IMG/VR virus record: IMGVR_UViG_3300042691_018638
Coordinates: 1 to 26,854 of that record
DNA length: 26,854 nt
Direction: 5' to 3' (one strand)
DNA from: a virus
The position numbers were made by a program, and so were the translations under genes. The notes beneath the pieces are model-generated. The model ran no database searches. It saw only the letters and a list, made by a program, of their open reading frames with translations, and was not told the DNA's origin. Shown piece by piece: positions 5,718 through 12,878 of this stretch; position 1 is the first letter of the stretch, and each line of letters opens with the position of its first letter.

Positions 5718-6447
5718 CCGTTTGCCTTGGCCAACACAGGTGATTGTGGGCGCACACTTGTTTGCAAAAGTAACCTTCCGGTATCTTCTCAAACGTTGTA
5801 TCCGTAAGGATGCTCACCAGTGTCTTCGTTAATTTTTCCAGCTTGGCGTCGTAATCGTCCATCACTTTAGCTTCACACAACTCTAGTGTGCGGAGATGAT
5901 GCCAGATCACACGCTTCGGCTTGTGGCCATACAACTGCTCGTATGCCCACACGTAGATCAACAGCTGTGGGTTGTTGGCCAGCTCTACTGAGCTTGGTTT
6001 CTTACCACCACTCTTGTGGTCTACGATCCATTCATCCTCCGTAATCATGTCGATAAACCCACGCATAATTACTAAGGGATTTTCCGCGGGGAAGGGTAAC
6101 CGAAACCCGAACTCAATTTCCTTTGGCTCGAGTGTACCCCAGTCCATGCCCCGTAGGATAGACTGGCCAAGGGTTACTGCTTTCGCAAGTAGGTTACCCG
6201 CGACCACCCCGTTCTCGGAGGCGCTAGCCGCAGCCATTAACTCGTGGAAGTTATTGGTAAAGAGCGGTAACGGGTTCTCCTTCGTCTTGTAGTAGTGTTC
6301 GATTGCCAAGTGCAAAGCACTGCCCATAAGCGTATATACATGACGATTGCCCTCCAAGTGATCGATATACTGGTAGCGGTACAGCCGGGGGCATGTTTTG
6401 TACAAGTTAAACCGGCTGGCACTGAACTCAGGTAGTGTGTCGGTCAC
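5683..6447 (-). CDS. Cas4/RecB-type PD-(D/E)XK exonuclease with Fe-S cluster
   Basis: 254 aa. The sequence fits the Cas4/AddB-like nuclease family: SRFNLYKTCPRLYRY (11-25) with Cys19, GSALHLAIEHYY (42-53) with the family His46, IMRGFIDMI (127-135) with Asp133, IVDHKSG (141-147) with the D-x-K catalytic pair Asp143/Lys145, and NNPQLLIYVWAY (158-169) with the QhxxY motif. Cys228, Cys232 and Cys238 near the C-terminus plus Cys19 are the four ligands expected for a 4Fe-4S cluster. Such phage enzymes process DNA ends during recombination. The start is GTG at 6447 in a GTGA overlap with the coiled-coil gene, with GGGGGA upstream. It is grouped with a RecA-like gene and not with Cas1/Cas2 or repeats, so recombination is the likely role. 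Confidence 0.87.
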   Translation of the reverse strand: MTDTLPEFSASRFNLYKTCPRLYRYQYIDHLEGNRHVYTLMGSALHLAIEHYYKTKENPLPLFTNNFHELMAAASASENGVVAGNLLAKAVTLGQSILRGMDWGTLEPKEIEFGFRLPFPAENPLVIMRGFIDMITEDEWIVDHKSGGKKPSSVELANNPQLLIYVWAYEQLYGHKPKRVIWHHLRTLELCEAKVMDDYDAKLEKLTKTLVSILTDTTFEKIPEGYFCKQVCAHNHLCWPRQTDEESLTFAGDS

Positions 6448-6794
6448 TCTACTTCCCCCATCGGAGCTTCGTAGCGCATTTTGATAGTGTACGCAGCACT
6501 CGCAAACATTGATTTGCGGTACTCCAACGCTTTCACGTACGACTCCTGCATCACCAGCTCCGCTTGGATCTCGGCCCGCTCATCAAGCAGTGCGCTTGTG
6601 CGTGAAAGCTTCAGTGCACGTGCCTCGTTACTGCGGGGCTTTACCTCCTCCATTGCAATCTGCTGCTCGATGCGCTCAATCTCCCGCTCTTTGAGTACCA
6701 GACGTTGCTTCAGACGACCGTATGCGTTGTACGCAGTAGTCATGTCGTAGTAGTCCGGCACGTTATCAATCCATGTCTCAAGATTGGGGTTCAT
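6444..6794 (-). CDS. Coiled-coil hypothetical protein between RecA-like and Cas4-like genes
   Basis: 116 aa, strongly charged and helical. From about residue 25 to 95 it shows heptad-like spacing of Leu/Ile/Ala with many Glu, Lys and Arg (LKQRLVLKEREIERIEQQI, then ALLDERAEIQAELVMQESYVKAL), consistent with an antiparallel or dimeric coiled coil. There are no catalytic motifs. ATG at 6794 follows AGGAG with 6-base spacing, 9 bases beyond the RecA-like stop. The 3' end overlaps the nuclease start by 4 bases. Position suggests an accessory factor for the recombinase or nuclease, for example a mediator or structural adaptor. That is inference. Confidence 0.7.
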   Translation of the reverse strand: MNPNLETWIDNVPDYYDMTTAYNAYGRLKQRLVLKEREIERIEQQIAMEEVKPRSNEARALKLSRTSALLDERAEIQAELVMQESYVKALEYRKSMFASAAYTIKMRYEAPMGEVE

Positions 6795-6803
6795 CTCATT
6801 CTC

Positions 6804-7736
6804 CTACGCTTGTACTTGCTTGCGAATTTCATCCATGTCAAACTGCTGAATGCAATTGTCGAGCCCTTGGGCTTTCTTTCCCGCATACTCGTACCATGCT
6901 CCTGCTTTGGTGATTATACCATACTCCAAGGCCAATGCCAATAGGTCGTATTCCGGAGCAAGACCACGGCCCTTGAGCATCACATACTCACAGCGATTCC
7001 CTTCGCCGGATTGTTTGTTCTTTGTCACTGTGGCCTGAATGATTGTCTTCTCGTCCTCGTTGCGTATCCGCACCAGCTCCAAGATAACGTTGCAGTAGTA
7101 CCGCAACGACCGTGCACCAAAGGGTTTCTTCTCTGTGCGTGCCATGGGCGAGAGGTTAGCACGGTACTGATTGATGAAGATAAACATTGCATCAGCGTTG
7201 TGTACCATACCAACAAGGCGGATAACCCAGCGCGATAACAATCCTGAGGCACCAGCCATGCGTGCTGGGTCGTCCATCTCTTTCTCGAACTCGTCCTTGG
7301 TTACCATCGCCGGGACACTATCGAACACAATCAGCTGTAGCCCATTAGTCAGGAACCATTCAACCTGTGCCAGACACTGCTCAGCATACGAGGGCCGCAG
7401 TACGAGCAGCTTTGACAGGTCTACGCCGATCTTCTCCGCGTACACAGGGTCAAACGAGCGCTCTAAATCGACAAACAATGCGTTTATCTTTCGAGTAGTT
7501 TTACCCTGTGTTACCTCGACCTCTTTGACTGAGGACTTCTGCCCTTGAGCAAGGAAGTCCAAGGCCAACGTTGTCTTACCGTGTCCCGGTTCAGCCAGCA
7601 GTTGCGTGATTGTCCCACCACGCAAGCCATGACCCCCCATGATTTGGTTCAACGAAATGATGCTCGAAGGATAGTAGCGGTACTCAATCGGTGTATCTCC
7701 AAAGGCAATGTTCGAGAAGTCTAGTTTCTTAGCCAC
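6804..7736 (-). CDS. recA-like: RecA-like recombinase (UvsX/RecA family ATPase)
   Basis: About 310 aa. The RecA core is clear (numbering from the GTG at 7739): Walker A AEPGHGKTT (49-57), a catalytic Glu in DLERSFDP (91-98), Walker B LIVFDSVPAM (136-145), the FINQ motif (188-191), and GARSLRYYCNVILEL (208-222), matching RecA's GGxALKFYxSVRL segment. The C-terminal LEYGIITKAGAWYEYAG resembles the RecA motif before its C-terminal domain, which is short here. It would form filaments on ssDNA and promote strand exchange for repair and recombination-dependent replication. The start is one of two consecutive GTG codons (7739 or 7736); 7736 has better spacing from GGGGG. It overlaps the small membrane-protein gene. 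There is no LexA-type regulator nearby. Confidence 0.92.
   Translation of the reverse strand: MAKKLDFSNIAFGDTPIEYRYYPSSIISLNQIMGGHGLRGGTITQLLAEPGHGKTTLALDFLAQGQKSSVKEVEVTQGKTTRKINALFVDLERSFDPVYAEKIGVDLSKLLVLRPSYAEQCLAQVEWFLTNGLQLIVFDSVPAMVTKDEFEKEMDDPARMAGASGLLSRWVIRLVGMVHNADAMFIFINQYRANLSPMARTEKKPFGARSLRYYCNVILELVRIRNEDEKTIIQATVTKNKQSGEGNRCEYVMLKGRGLAPEYDLLALALEYGIITKAGAWYEYAGKKAQGLDNCIQQFDMDEIRKQVQA
6913..6941 (-). promoter_or_regulatory. Predicted strong sigma70 promoter inside the RecA-like gene
   Basis: On the minus strand TTGGCA (6936-6941, 5 of 6 to consensus) is followed after 17 bases by TATAAT (6913-6918, perfect), and the -10 carries the TGn extension. Transcription would start near 6906, about 110 bases before the coiled-coil gene, raising expression of it, the Cas4-like nuclease and the genes after them. 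The site lies in codons for LALALEYGI, so it may be coincidental. All three elements together make it better than most chance matches. Confidence 0.5.
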
Positions 7737-7903
7737 CACTCACCCCCTGTTACTGCTGCAAGAAAAATTAAAAGTATCGCACCCATCTGCAACGCGGTAA
7801 CCCAACTGTTAACCCACTGCGGGTCAGTCGGATTAATGCGTGCTTGCCGCACACACATCTGACACCAGATAAAACAAACGACCACTAGTAGCATACTCAA
7901 CAT
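7721..7903 (-). CDS. Small two-helix membrane protein
   Basis: About 60 aa. Two hydrophobic stretches are seen, MLSMLLVVVCFIWCQMCV near the N-terminus and TALQMGAILLIFLAAVTG near the C-terminus. They are joined by a polar loop with RQARINPTDPQWVNSW, so both ends are probably on the same side of the membrane. GTG 7912, ATG 7909 and ATG 7903 are all possible starts; ATG 7903 has AGGTGA about 5 bases upstream. The gene fits between polA and the RecA-like gene, overlapping the latter. Two helices in 60 residues resemble small holin- or pinholin-like proteins, but there is no endolysin beside it, so the function is left open. Confidence 0.65.
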   Translation of the reverse strand: MLSMLLVVVCFIWCQMCVRQARINPTDPQWVNSWVTALQMGAILLIFLAAVTGGEWWLRN

Positions 7904-7912
7904 ATTCATCAC

Positions 7913-9826
7913 CTACTTATCATACTTAGTAGAAATTGCGGGGTCTACCTTCACCGTGTGGCCAAGATTCGGTAGCACTTCCTGTGCTGCTTCTTCCATG
8001 GCACCCTTCAAGATTGTGCTGGCTGTCTCCGCGTACCCAACCGTGCTCTCAAGAATGATTTCATCGTGCACGGTGGACACAATCACCGCCTGTCGCAGGT
8101 CCAAGCGATCAAACGCTTTGATCAGCGCAAGCTTAACCATGGTGGCACTGAGCCCTTGGATCGGGAAGTTCATTGCCTCACGCTCAGCCGCCTCTTTCTT
8201 CCACCGTTGGTGAAACTCTGCCCGATTCCACCATCGCTTACGTCCGTAACTGTCAGCAACCCAGCCAAACAATACTGCACTGCGGGCACTCTTCTTTAGC
8301 CACGCCGTAGCCTCGGGAAACATCTGCTTCCACTGCTCAATAATCTCATCACCCTGCTTCGGTGTATACTTCACACCAAGCGGACCCAACTGAATGGTCA
8401 TCTGCTTGGCCAAAGAATCACCGCCAACAGAATAAGCAATAGAATAGTTGACCATTTTAGCGACGTCTCGCCATATTTTGTACGGGTGTTCTTTCTTATT
8501 CTTATCATTGATCTCCGTCACCCCCAGTACGTGCTTCGCAACGTATGTGTGTAGGTCTCCAAGGTTGGCCACAAGTGCAGCATCGTTGCTAGCGTCTGCA
8601 ATGATAACCAACTCAATCGTAGAGTAGTCCGCAATAATCAGCCGGCGATTATCATTGACGGCAAACGCGTGGCGAATACTCTCGTTCACCCCAAGGTTCC
8701 GCATCTTCTGGTCCGACGGCAAGTTCTGCAGGTTAGGGCGTGAACTGCTAAAGCGACCAGTCGCTGCACCGATCTGATTAAAGGTACAGTGGATGCGCTT
8801 GGTCACTGGGTTCTCCATCTCCTGTAGCCCCTTGACATAGGTTGACTGTAGCTTACGAGCACCCACTAAGTATGCGTACATACGAAGTTGAAAGTTCTCG
8901 TAGCGACCGAAGGCATCAATCGACTCCAGCAAGTCGTCATCGAACAACGCTGAGTCCATCTCGTACCGCTCGGCAGACTTACGGTGTTTGAAGTCCCACT
9001 CAGTAATAGTACGTGCGTTAAGATCGGTGACGTTGATGCCGACATCGTTGAAGTACTTTAGCATCTGCTGGTTCGAGGAACTGTTAAGCGCCTTGTACCC
9101 ATCACGACTAAAGACCACCTGATCGGCAGCACCATTCTCAATAACCATACGCTGTACTGCTTTCTCAGCGTTGTTAATCAGTAGCTGCAGCACAGGCTCC
9201 AGCCCACTGAGGTGCTCCTTCTTGAACGGCATGCCGTAGTACTCCATCATGGCTACTACCGGAATTAGGTCAGACTCCAGCTTGTACACCTTCTCGATCT
9301 CCGCGTCTGCAATCAGAATCTGATGGACGGGGTACAACTGCTGTAGCACAGTGACATCCTTAGCTGCATACTCAAGTTGCTCGGCGGTAATTTCGGTGAA
9401 GCCATTCGTGAACTGGTCACGCACGGTCTTGTCTAGGGTCAACCCAAGCCGACGATCAGCAATAGCAGCTAAGTTGTTCTGCACACCCAGTTGACCAGCA
9501 GTGAGCATGGCTTCTACAATACGGGTGTCGTGAATGTTCCGCATGACGAACCGACCGAACTTGTAGAACACCTTGATGTCAAAGCTTGCGTTCTGCAATA
9601 CCTTGAGTTGCTCACCACCAAGCATAGGTGCAAACAAACGCACCAGTTCCAAGGGAAGCCGTGTAAAGTCGTACACGTACACATCGGTATCGGTAGCAAT
9701 CTGCACCAACAAGAGTGTGTACGTGTGTGGGTCAAGGCCAGTCGTCTCAGTGTCCACATACAGCGTGCCCGTCAATTTTGGTAGCGACGCGTGGAACTCT
9801 TGCTCATTGATGATTAGTTGGTACAT
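7913..9826 (-). CDS. polA: Family A DNA polymerase with 3'-5' exonuclease
   Basis: 637-aa replicative polymerase. The DEDDy proofreading domain is complete: VDTETTG (Asp25, Glu27), NASFDIKV (Asn79, Asp83) and YAAKD (Tyr153, Asp157). The polymerase domain has TGRFSSSRPNLQNLP (356-370), motif A IADYSTIEL (398-406, Asp400), motif B R453-x3-K457-x3-Y461-x3-Y465, FPIQG (554-558) and motif C VHDE (586-589). There is no 5'-3' nuclease domain, so it is T7-like in build and slightly shorter (T7 pol is 704 aa). The residue equivalent to E. coli Phe762 is Tyr461, as in T7, which is linked to weak discrimination against dideoxynucleotides. ATG at 9826 has GAGG at 5 bases and overlaps the previous gene by 13 bases. 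No intein or intron interrupts it. Confidence 0.97.
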   Translation of the reverse strand: MYQLIINEQEFHASLPKLTGTLYVDTETTGLDPHTYTLLLVQIATDTDVYVYDFTRLPLELVRLFAPMLGGEQLKVLQNASFDIKVFYKFGRFVMRNIHDTRIVEAMLTAGQLGVQNNLAAIADRRLGLTLDKTVRDQFTNGFTEITAEQLEYAAKDVTVLQQLYPVHQILIADAEIEKVYKLESDLIPVVAMMEYYGMPFKKEHLSGLEPVLQLLINNAEKAVQRMVIENGAADQVVFSRDGYKALNSSSNQQMLKYFNDVGINVTDLNARTITEWDFKHRKSAERYEMDSALFDDDLLESIDAFGRYENFQLRMYAYLVGARKLQSTYVKGLQEMENPVTKRIHCTFNQIGAATGRFSSSRPNLQNLPSDQKMRNLGVNESIRHAFAVNDNRRLIIADYSTIELVIIADASNDAALVANLGDLHTYVAKHVLGVTEINDKNKKEHPYKIWRDVAKMVNYSIAYSVGGDSLAKQMTIQLGPLGVKYTPKQGDEIIEQWKQMFPEATAWLKKSARSAVLFGWVADSYGRKRWWNRAEFHQRWKKEAAEREAMNFPIQGLSATMVKLALIKAFDRLDLRQAVIVSTVHDEIILESTVGYAETASTILKGAMEEAAQEVLPNLGHTVKVDPAISTKYDK

Positions 9827-10125
9827 CGGATCCTCACTGCATAATCAGAAAACATAAACGCGATACCATTTGCGATTGCCACAATCTGGCAATCCTCTTG
9901 CACAAATACCATTGATCCTACATCACACACCACCTTTATGCAGGGCGGTGTGTAGTACTTCCCTTCCTCTCGCACACGCTTCTCTGGTGCATTCGTCATG
10001 CCCGTAAGCTTCTGCATTTCGACAGCCTGAAGCACCGCGTTCAGTACGATGCCATCAAACTCGATGGTTATCTGCTTACCGATGAGCGGTGCGAAAGGGC
10101 TATTGTCTACGGTTGCTTTGGCCAT
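9814..10125 (-). CDS. Hypothetical protein (103 aa) before polA
   Basis: 103-aa protein I do not recognise. It has alternating hydrophobic strands (LIGKQITIEFDGIVLNAVLQAVEM; PPCIKVVCDVGSMVFVQ; QIVAIANGIAFMF), suggesting a small beta-rich fold with a charged loop EKRVREEGKYYTPP in the middle. ATG at 10125 was chosen because TAGGAGA lies 4-5 bases upstream and the preceding nuclease gene stops 8 bases away. An open frame continues upstream to 10233 but has no SD and would overlap the nuclease. Its 3' end overlaps polA by 13 bases, so the two are probably co-translated. A replication-associated role is inferred from position only. Confidence 0.68.
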   Translation of the reverse strand: MAKATVDNSPFAPLIGKQITIEFDGIVLNAVLQAVEMQKLTGMTNAPEKRVREEGKYYTPPCIKVVCDVGSMVFVQEDCQIVAIANGIAFMFSDYAVRIRCTN

Positions 10126-10133
10126 TGTCTCTC

Positions 10134-10736
10134 CTACGACTCGTCCAGCAGTTGTTTGTACATGCTTAATGTCATGAGGTAGTATATCACATAGTTTATG
10201 GATACGCTGACAAACCCCGGGGACTGTTTGCATAATTGTGCACGCTCGAACGTCATGTGAATGGTCTTTGCGCTGGTCTCAAACGCCAAGCTGAGCGGGG
10301 TATCTCCCATCTTAACCAGCTTGGCCATGTCCGACGCACGCACCAACACGTAATCATCCTGCCGTTGATGAAATCGAAACACCAAGATACCAAACAATGC
10401 GTTCATCTGCTTTGCTTCCTCTTGGATCTTAAGCAGCCATGTTTTACTTAGCGACATGGCCGGGTGGCCGTTGAACCACTGATCAGTGAGCTTACACTCA
10501 ACAAGGTATCGACCGGGGCGGTTTGTAAAGAGGACTGCGACATCCCCTTTACTGCTACCTGCGCCTGACTGTGGTGTGCGATCTCCGCCAAGGTACCGTG
10601 CCACCCGACGCTCCATGTTCTTTGCACGCTGTCGGTTCAGCCGGTTCCGTTGCTTGCGTTCTTCTTTCAAACGCTCACTCTCTTCAGGAGACGTGATGGG
10701 GTTAGACACCCCCGCTAAATTTTTGGTACGCACCAT
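10134..10736 (-). CDS. PD-(D/E)XK endonuclease, Holliday-junction-resolvase-like
   Basis: 200 aa. A basic N-terminal helix (ERKQRNRLNRQRAKN) leads into a nuclease core: Glu42 in NMERRVARYLGG, the SGAGSSKGDV loop with Asp65, and YLVECK with Glu80 and Lys82, an E...D...ExK arrangement seen in archaeal Hjc-type and phage resolvases and VRR-Nuc enzymes. The role would be to cut branched DNA during recombination or before packaging. The C-terminal third is less characteristic. ATG at 10736 has GGTGGTG upstream and overlaps the helicase gene by 35 bases. Among nearby genes only this one and the Cas4-like protein are nucleases, so both may serve the RecA-like recombinase. A replication-associated DNA-degrading enzyme is the main alternative. 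Confidence 0.75.
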   Translation of the reverse strand: MVRTKNLAGVSNPITSPEESERLKEERKQRNRLNRQRAKNMERRVARYLGGDRTPQSGAGSSKGDVAVLFTNRPGRYLVECKLTDQWFNGHPAMSLSKTWLLKIQEEAKQMNALFGILVFRFHQRQDDYVLVRASDMAKLVKMGDTPLSLAFETSAKTIHMTFERAQLCKQSPGFVSVSINYVIYYLMTLSMYKQLLDES

Positions 10737-11898
10737 TAAACACCACCGTTGAAGTACCCAACTTACCGTTGCGGTTCTTATGAAATTTTAAACTGATTGC
10801 GCGATTGCCTTGGTCATCCGGATAGTCATCGATAGGAGCCAGCTCGAGCACGGTGTCGGCAACCTGAGCCACCTCACCTGAGTCACGTACCGCGTCCAAC
10901 CCCTCGGAGGACTTGTTCATCTGAGATAGAATTGTAATCGCAATGTTGTGTTCCTTGGCTGCTTCCTTCAGTAGTACTGCAACCTCACCAAGGTCCTGAT
11001 TACGATTGCCGTGGACATGATGCCGGGTGATCTGCAGGTAGTCTAGGAATACCACACGACAGCCCTGACGAGCAGCGTCTCGGATTTCTTTACGCATGGC
11101 ATCCAAACTAACCGTGGGATCATCTACTACAAACAGCGGTAACGACTGCAGGTACATCACAGCCTGCTCCACCTGCTCCGACTGTGGTTTTGTAAGACGG
11201 CCAAACTGAAGCATTGACGCATCAATCTTGAGTAGGTATGCTACCCAGCGACTAATCAATTGCTCCTTGCTCATCTCCAATGAAAAGAACAGACTGCGTG
11301 TGTTGTACTGCCGTGCCATTTCAAGCATCGACTGGCCAACTAAGGCAGTCTTACCTGTACCCGGCTTGGCCATGATGATGTTGAGTGTCTTTGGTAACCA
11401 CTCACCGCCCAGCATCTGGTCTAAAAAACTAATGCCGGTGCGAGTGAATGCGTAGGTACCATCTACCTTGCGAATGAGATCACCAAGCATACGCTGTGCT
11501 CCACCGAGCAGAGCACTGTCGTGCTGTGGTATCACCGCGTCAAATTCGAGTGCAGCGTCCACTGACTTCTCATTCGGGTGGTATTGCTGTGACTCATACT
11601 CCAGTACCTTGCTGGCCTCGTACAGTTGACGACGGCGAGCCACTAGGGCCAAGTCATCAATCAGTGCGTTCTGGTTGACCGCAGACTGCACAAGTAACTC
11701 CCCGGGGATCTCTCCATCGAAAGCCATACGAAGCACTTCGTACGAGCACTCACCGTAGCGCATGTGAGCGTCTTTGAGTTTGGTAAGGATTGCCTTGCGC
11801 TCTTCGGTGACAAGGGCCTCAGTTACTTTGTGCAACGCCTCAGCATTACGTGTGAAACTGGCCAGTAAGCGCCACTCAGCCACTGTGTCTTGATACAT
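10702..11898 (-). CDS. dnaB-like: DnaB-like replicative DNA helicase
   Basis: 398-aa hexameric 5'-3' helicase. The N-terminal helical domain (about 1-125) is short for DnaB. The RecA-like motor has Walker A AKPGTGKT (177-184), the DnaB motif SLEMS (206-210), Walker B VVFLDYLQ (282-289), the sensor SQMN (325-328), RDSGEVAQVADTVLEL (338-353) and the KFHKNRNGKLG arginine-finger region (371-381). It unwinds DNA ahead of the polymerase and probably interacts with the primase encoded directly upstream. ATG at 11898 follows the primase stop with no gap, with AGAGG about 7 bases upstream. The acidic catalytic Glu after Walker A could not be pinned down by eye. Length is near that of other phage DnaB proteins (380-460 aa). 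Confidence 0.95.
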   Translation of the reverse strand: MYQDTVAEWRLLASFTRNAEALHKVTEALVTEERKAILTKLKDAHMRYGECSYEVLRMAFDGEIPGELLVQSAVNQNALIDDLALVARRRQLYEASKVLEYESQQYHPNEKSVDAALEFDAVIPQHDSALLGGAQRMLGDLIRKVDGTYAFTRTGISFLDQMLGGEWLPKTLNIIMAKPGTGKTALVGQSMLEMARQYNTRSLFFSLEMSKEQLISRWVAYLLKIDASMLQFGRLTKPQSEQVEQAVMYLQSLPLFVVDDPTVSLDAMRKEIRDAARQGCRVVFLDYLQITRHHVHGNRNQDLGEVAVLLKEAAKEHNIAITILSQMNKSSEGLDAVRDSGEVAQVADTVLELAPIDDYPDDQGNRAISLKFHKNRNGKLGTSTVVFNGAYQKFSGGV

Positions 11899-12816
11899 CT
11901 AATTACCTCTTCGTTGTAGGCTAGCCCATGTAGTGTAGGGTAGCGCGGAATTCACTATCATCTTAAACTCTTGCGCGCCCCGTGTCAAAATGAACTCGTC
12001 TACATCTGTCTTGTTACCCCACAATGGGAGCGTACCGACAAACACATCCGGTATTTTTTGTGCGATGCGATCAATAGCTTGCATCACTGCCTCGTGCACT
12101 GCTGGGTTGCGTTGTGCATCAAAGATCACTACCATCCGTCTCTGTGTGTCCACCGCCGGTTTGATACGCCACCGCCACATACCCATGCCGGGTAGGCCAA
12201 CCGTTGGAACTCCTGCAGCAGTAGCAACAAGTGACTTGATCTCACCCTCTGTGATAACCAGCGGGTCAGTGCTTAAGCACCACGCTGCATCGTAAGGCCA
12301 CTCGTCGGCCCCGCGTGCCGATGCAGTGTTGTATGGACCTTTGTACTTCACGTCGCTGTCGTACGCATCGAACGCACGCCCGCGTAGGTCGCAAACCATG
12401 TTGTTCAAGGGGTTGAAGTACGGAAATATAATCCGCCCTGCAAGTACTGACTTACCGTTAGATGTACTGATCCCTGCAATCTTGCCAATAGCCTCTTCAT
12501 ACATAGTGTTAGTACTTGCAGGGCAGTAGCCAAGACCGTAATGCTGAATGAGCGAGTCGCTAATACCACGAGTGTTGAGGTACGCACGAACCGCTGGTGT
12601 GACGCAAGCGTGATAGTAGGCGCCCAGCTTCGTGTAGTAGTGTCGTATATCCTGTATGTATGGGTTGACTTTAAACGTTGGTATGTGCGGTGCGGCTTGG
12701 TGCTCGGGCGATCGGCGGTAGCCACAGTTAAAGCAGTACTCAACACCGTTGTCCGGAGTAACGTACAAGTTATGACCCCCGCACTCAGGGCAATCTGATT
12801 TGTAACCACGTGACAT
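11899..12816 (-). CDS. DnaG-type primase with zinc ribbon and Toprim domain
   Basis: 305 aa. A zinc ribbon with Cys9, Cys12, Cys28 and Cys31 (CPEC ... CFNC) opens the protein. A linker follows, then the core with RGISDSLIQHYGLGYCP (83-99), LAGRIIFPYFN (125-135), and a Toprim domain: ITEGEIKSLVA (188-198, Glu190), GLPGMG (207-212), IFDAQRNP (231-238) and VDEFI (272-276). Toprim proteins usually have a DxD pair at the second motif, but here the pattern is D-A-Q. It makes RNA primers for lagging-strand synthesis, working with the helicase directly downstream. ATG at 12816 has AGGAG at 6 bases. The T-run of the SSB terminator ends only a few bases before this SD. Confidence 0.88.
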   Translation of the reverse strand: MSRGYKSDCPECGGHNLYVTPDNGVEYCFNCGYRRSPEHQAAPHIPTFKVNPYIQDIRHYYTKLGAYYHACVTPAVRAYLNTRGISDSLIQHYGLGYCPASTNTMYEEAIGKIAGISTSNGKSVLAGRIIFPYFNPLNNMVCDLRGRAFDAYDSDVKYKGPYNTASARGADEWPYDAAWCLSTDPLVITEGEIKSLVATAAGVPTVGLPGMGMWRWRIKPAVDTQRRMVVIFDAQRNPAVHEAVMQAIDRIAQKIPDVFVGTLPLWGNKTDVDEFILTRGAQEFKMIVNSALPYTTWASLQRRGN

Positions 12817-12830
12817 GACAAACTCCTAAT

Positions 12831-12872
12831 AAAAAAGAGGGGGTGGTGCTATTACTAACACCACCCCACCTC
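12831..12872 (-). terminator. Intrinsic terminator after the ssDNA-binding protein gene
   Basis: On the minus strand a GC-rich stem (12840-12848 pairing with 12859-12867, extended by GAGG/CCTC through a small bulge) with a 10-base loop is followed by a run of six Ts (bases 12831-12836). This is a textbook intrinsic terminator. It begins 7 bases after the ssDNA-binding protein stop. The primase SD (AGGAG) lies within 10 bases of the T-run, so reading through it is required for primase expression unless an internal promoter is used. Confidence 0.9.
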
Positions 12873-12878
12873 GGAAAA

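Noticed and set aside
5683-6447. Cas4-like gene as sign of a CRISPR system
   Set aside because: No Cas1, Cas2 or effector gene and no regularly spaced repeats were seen in the window. The neighbours are recombination genes, and phage Cas4-like nucleases are common without CRISPR.
7171-7548. 125-aa plus-strand open frame
   Set aside because: It lies antisense inside the RecA-like gene, has no SD, and its translation shows no domain. It is a shadow of the real coding frame.
7913-9826. Intein or intron in polA
   Set aside because: All exonuclease and polymerase motifs occur in order with normal spacing and no insertion.
12405-12821. 138-aa minus-strand open frame overlapping the primase
   Set aside because: It is in another frame of the clear primase gene and has low-complexity Thr/Arg composition with no motif.
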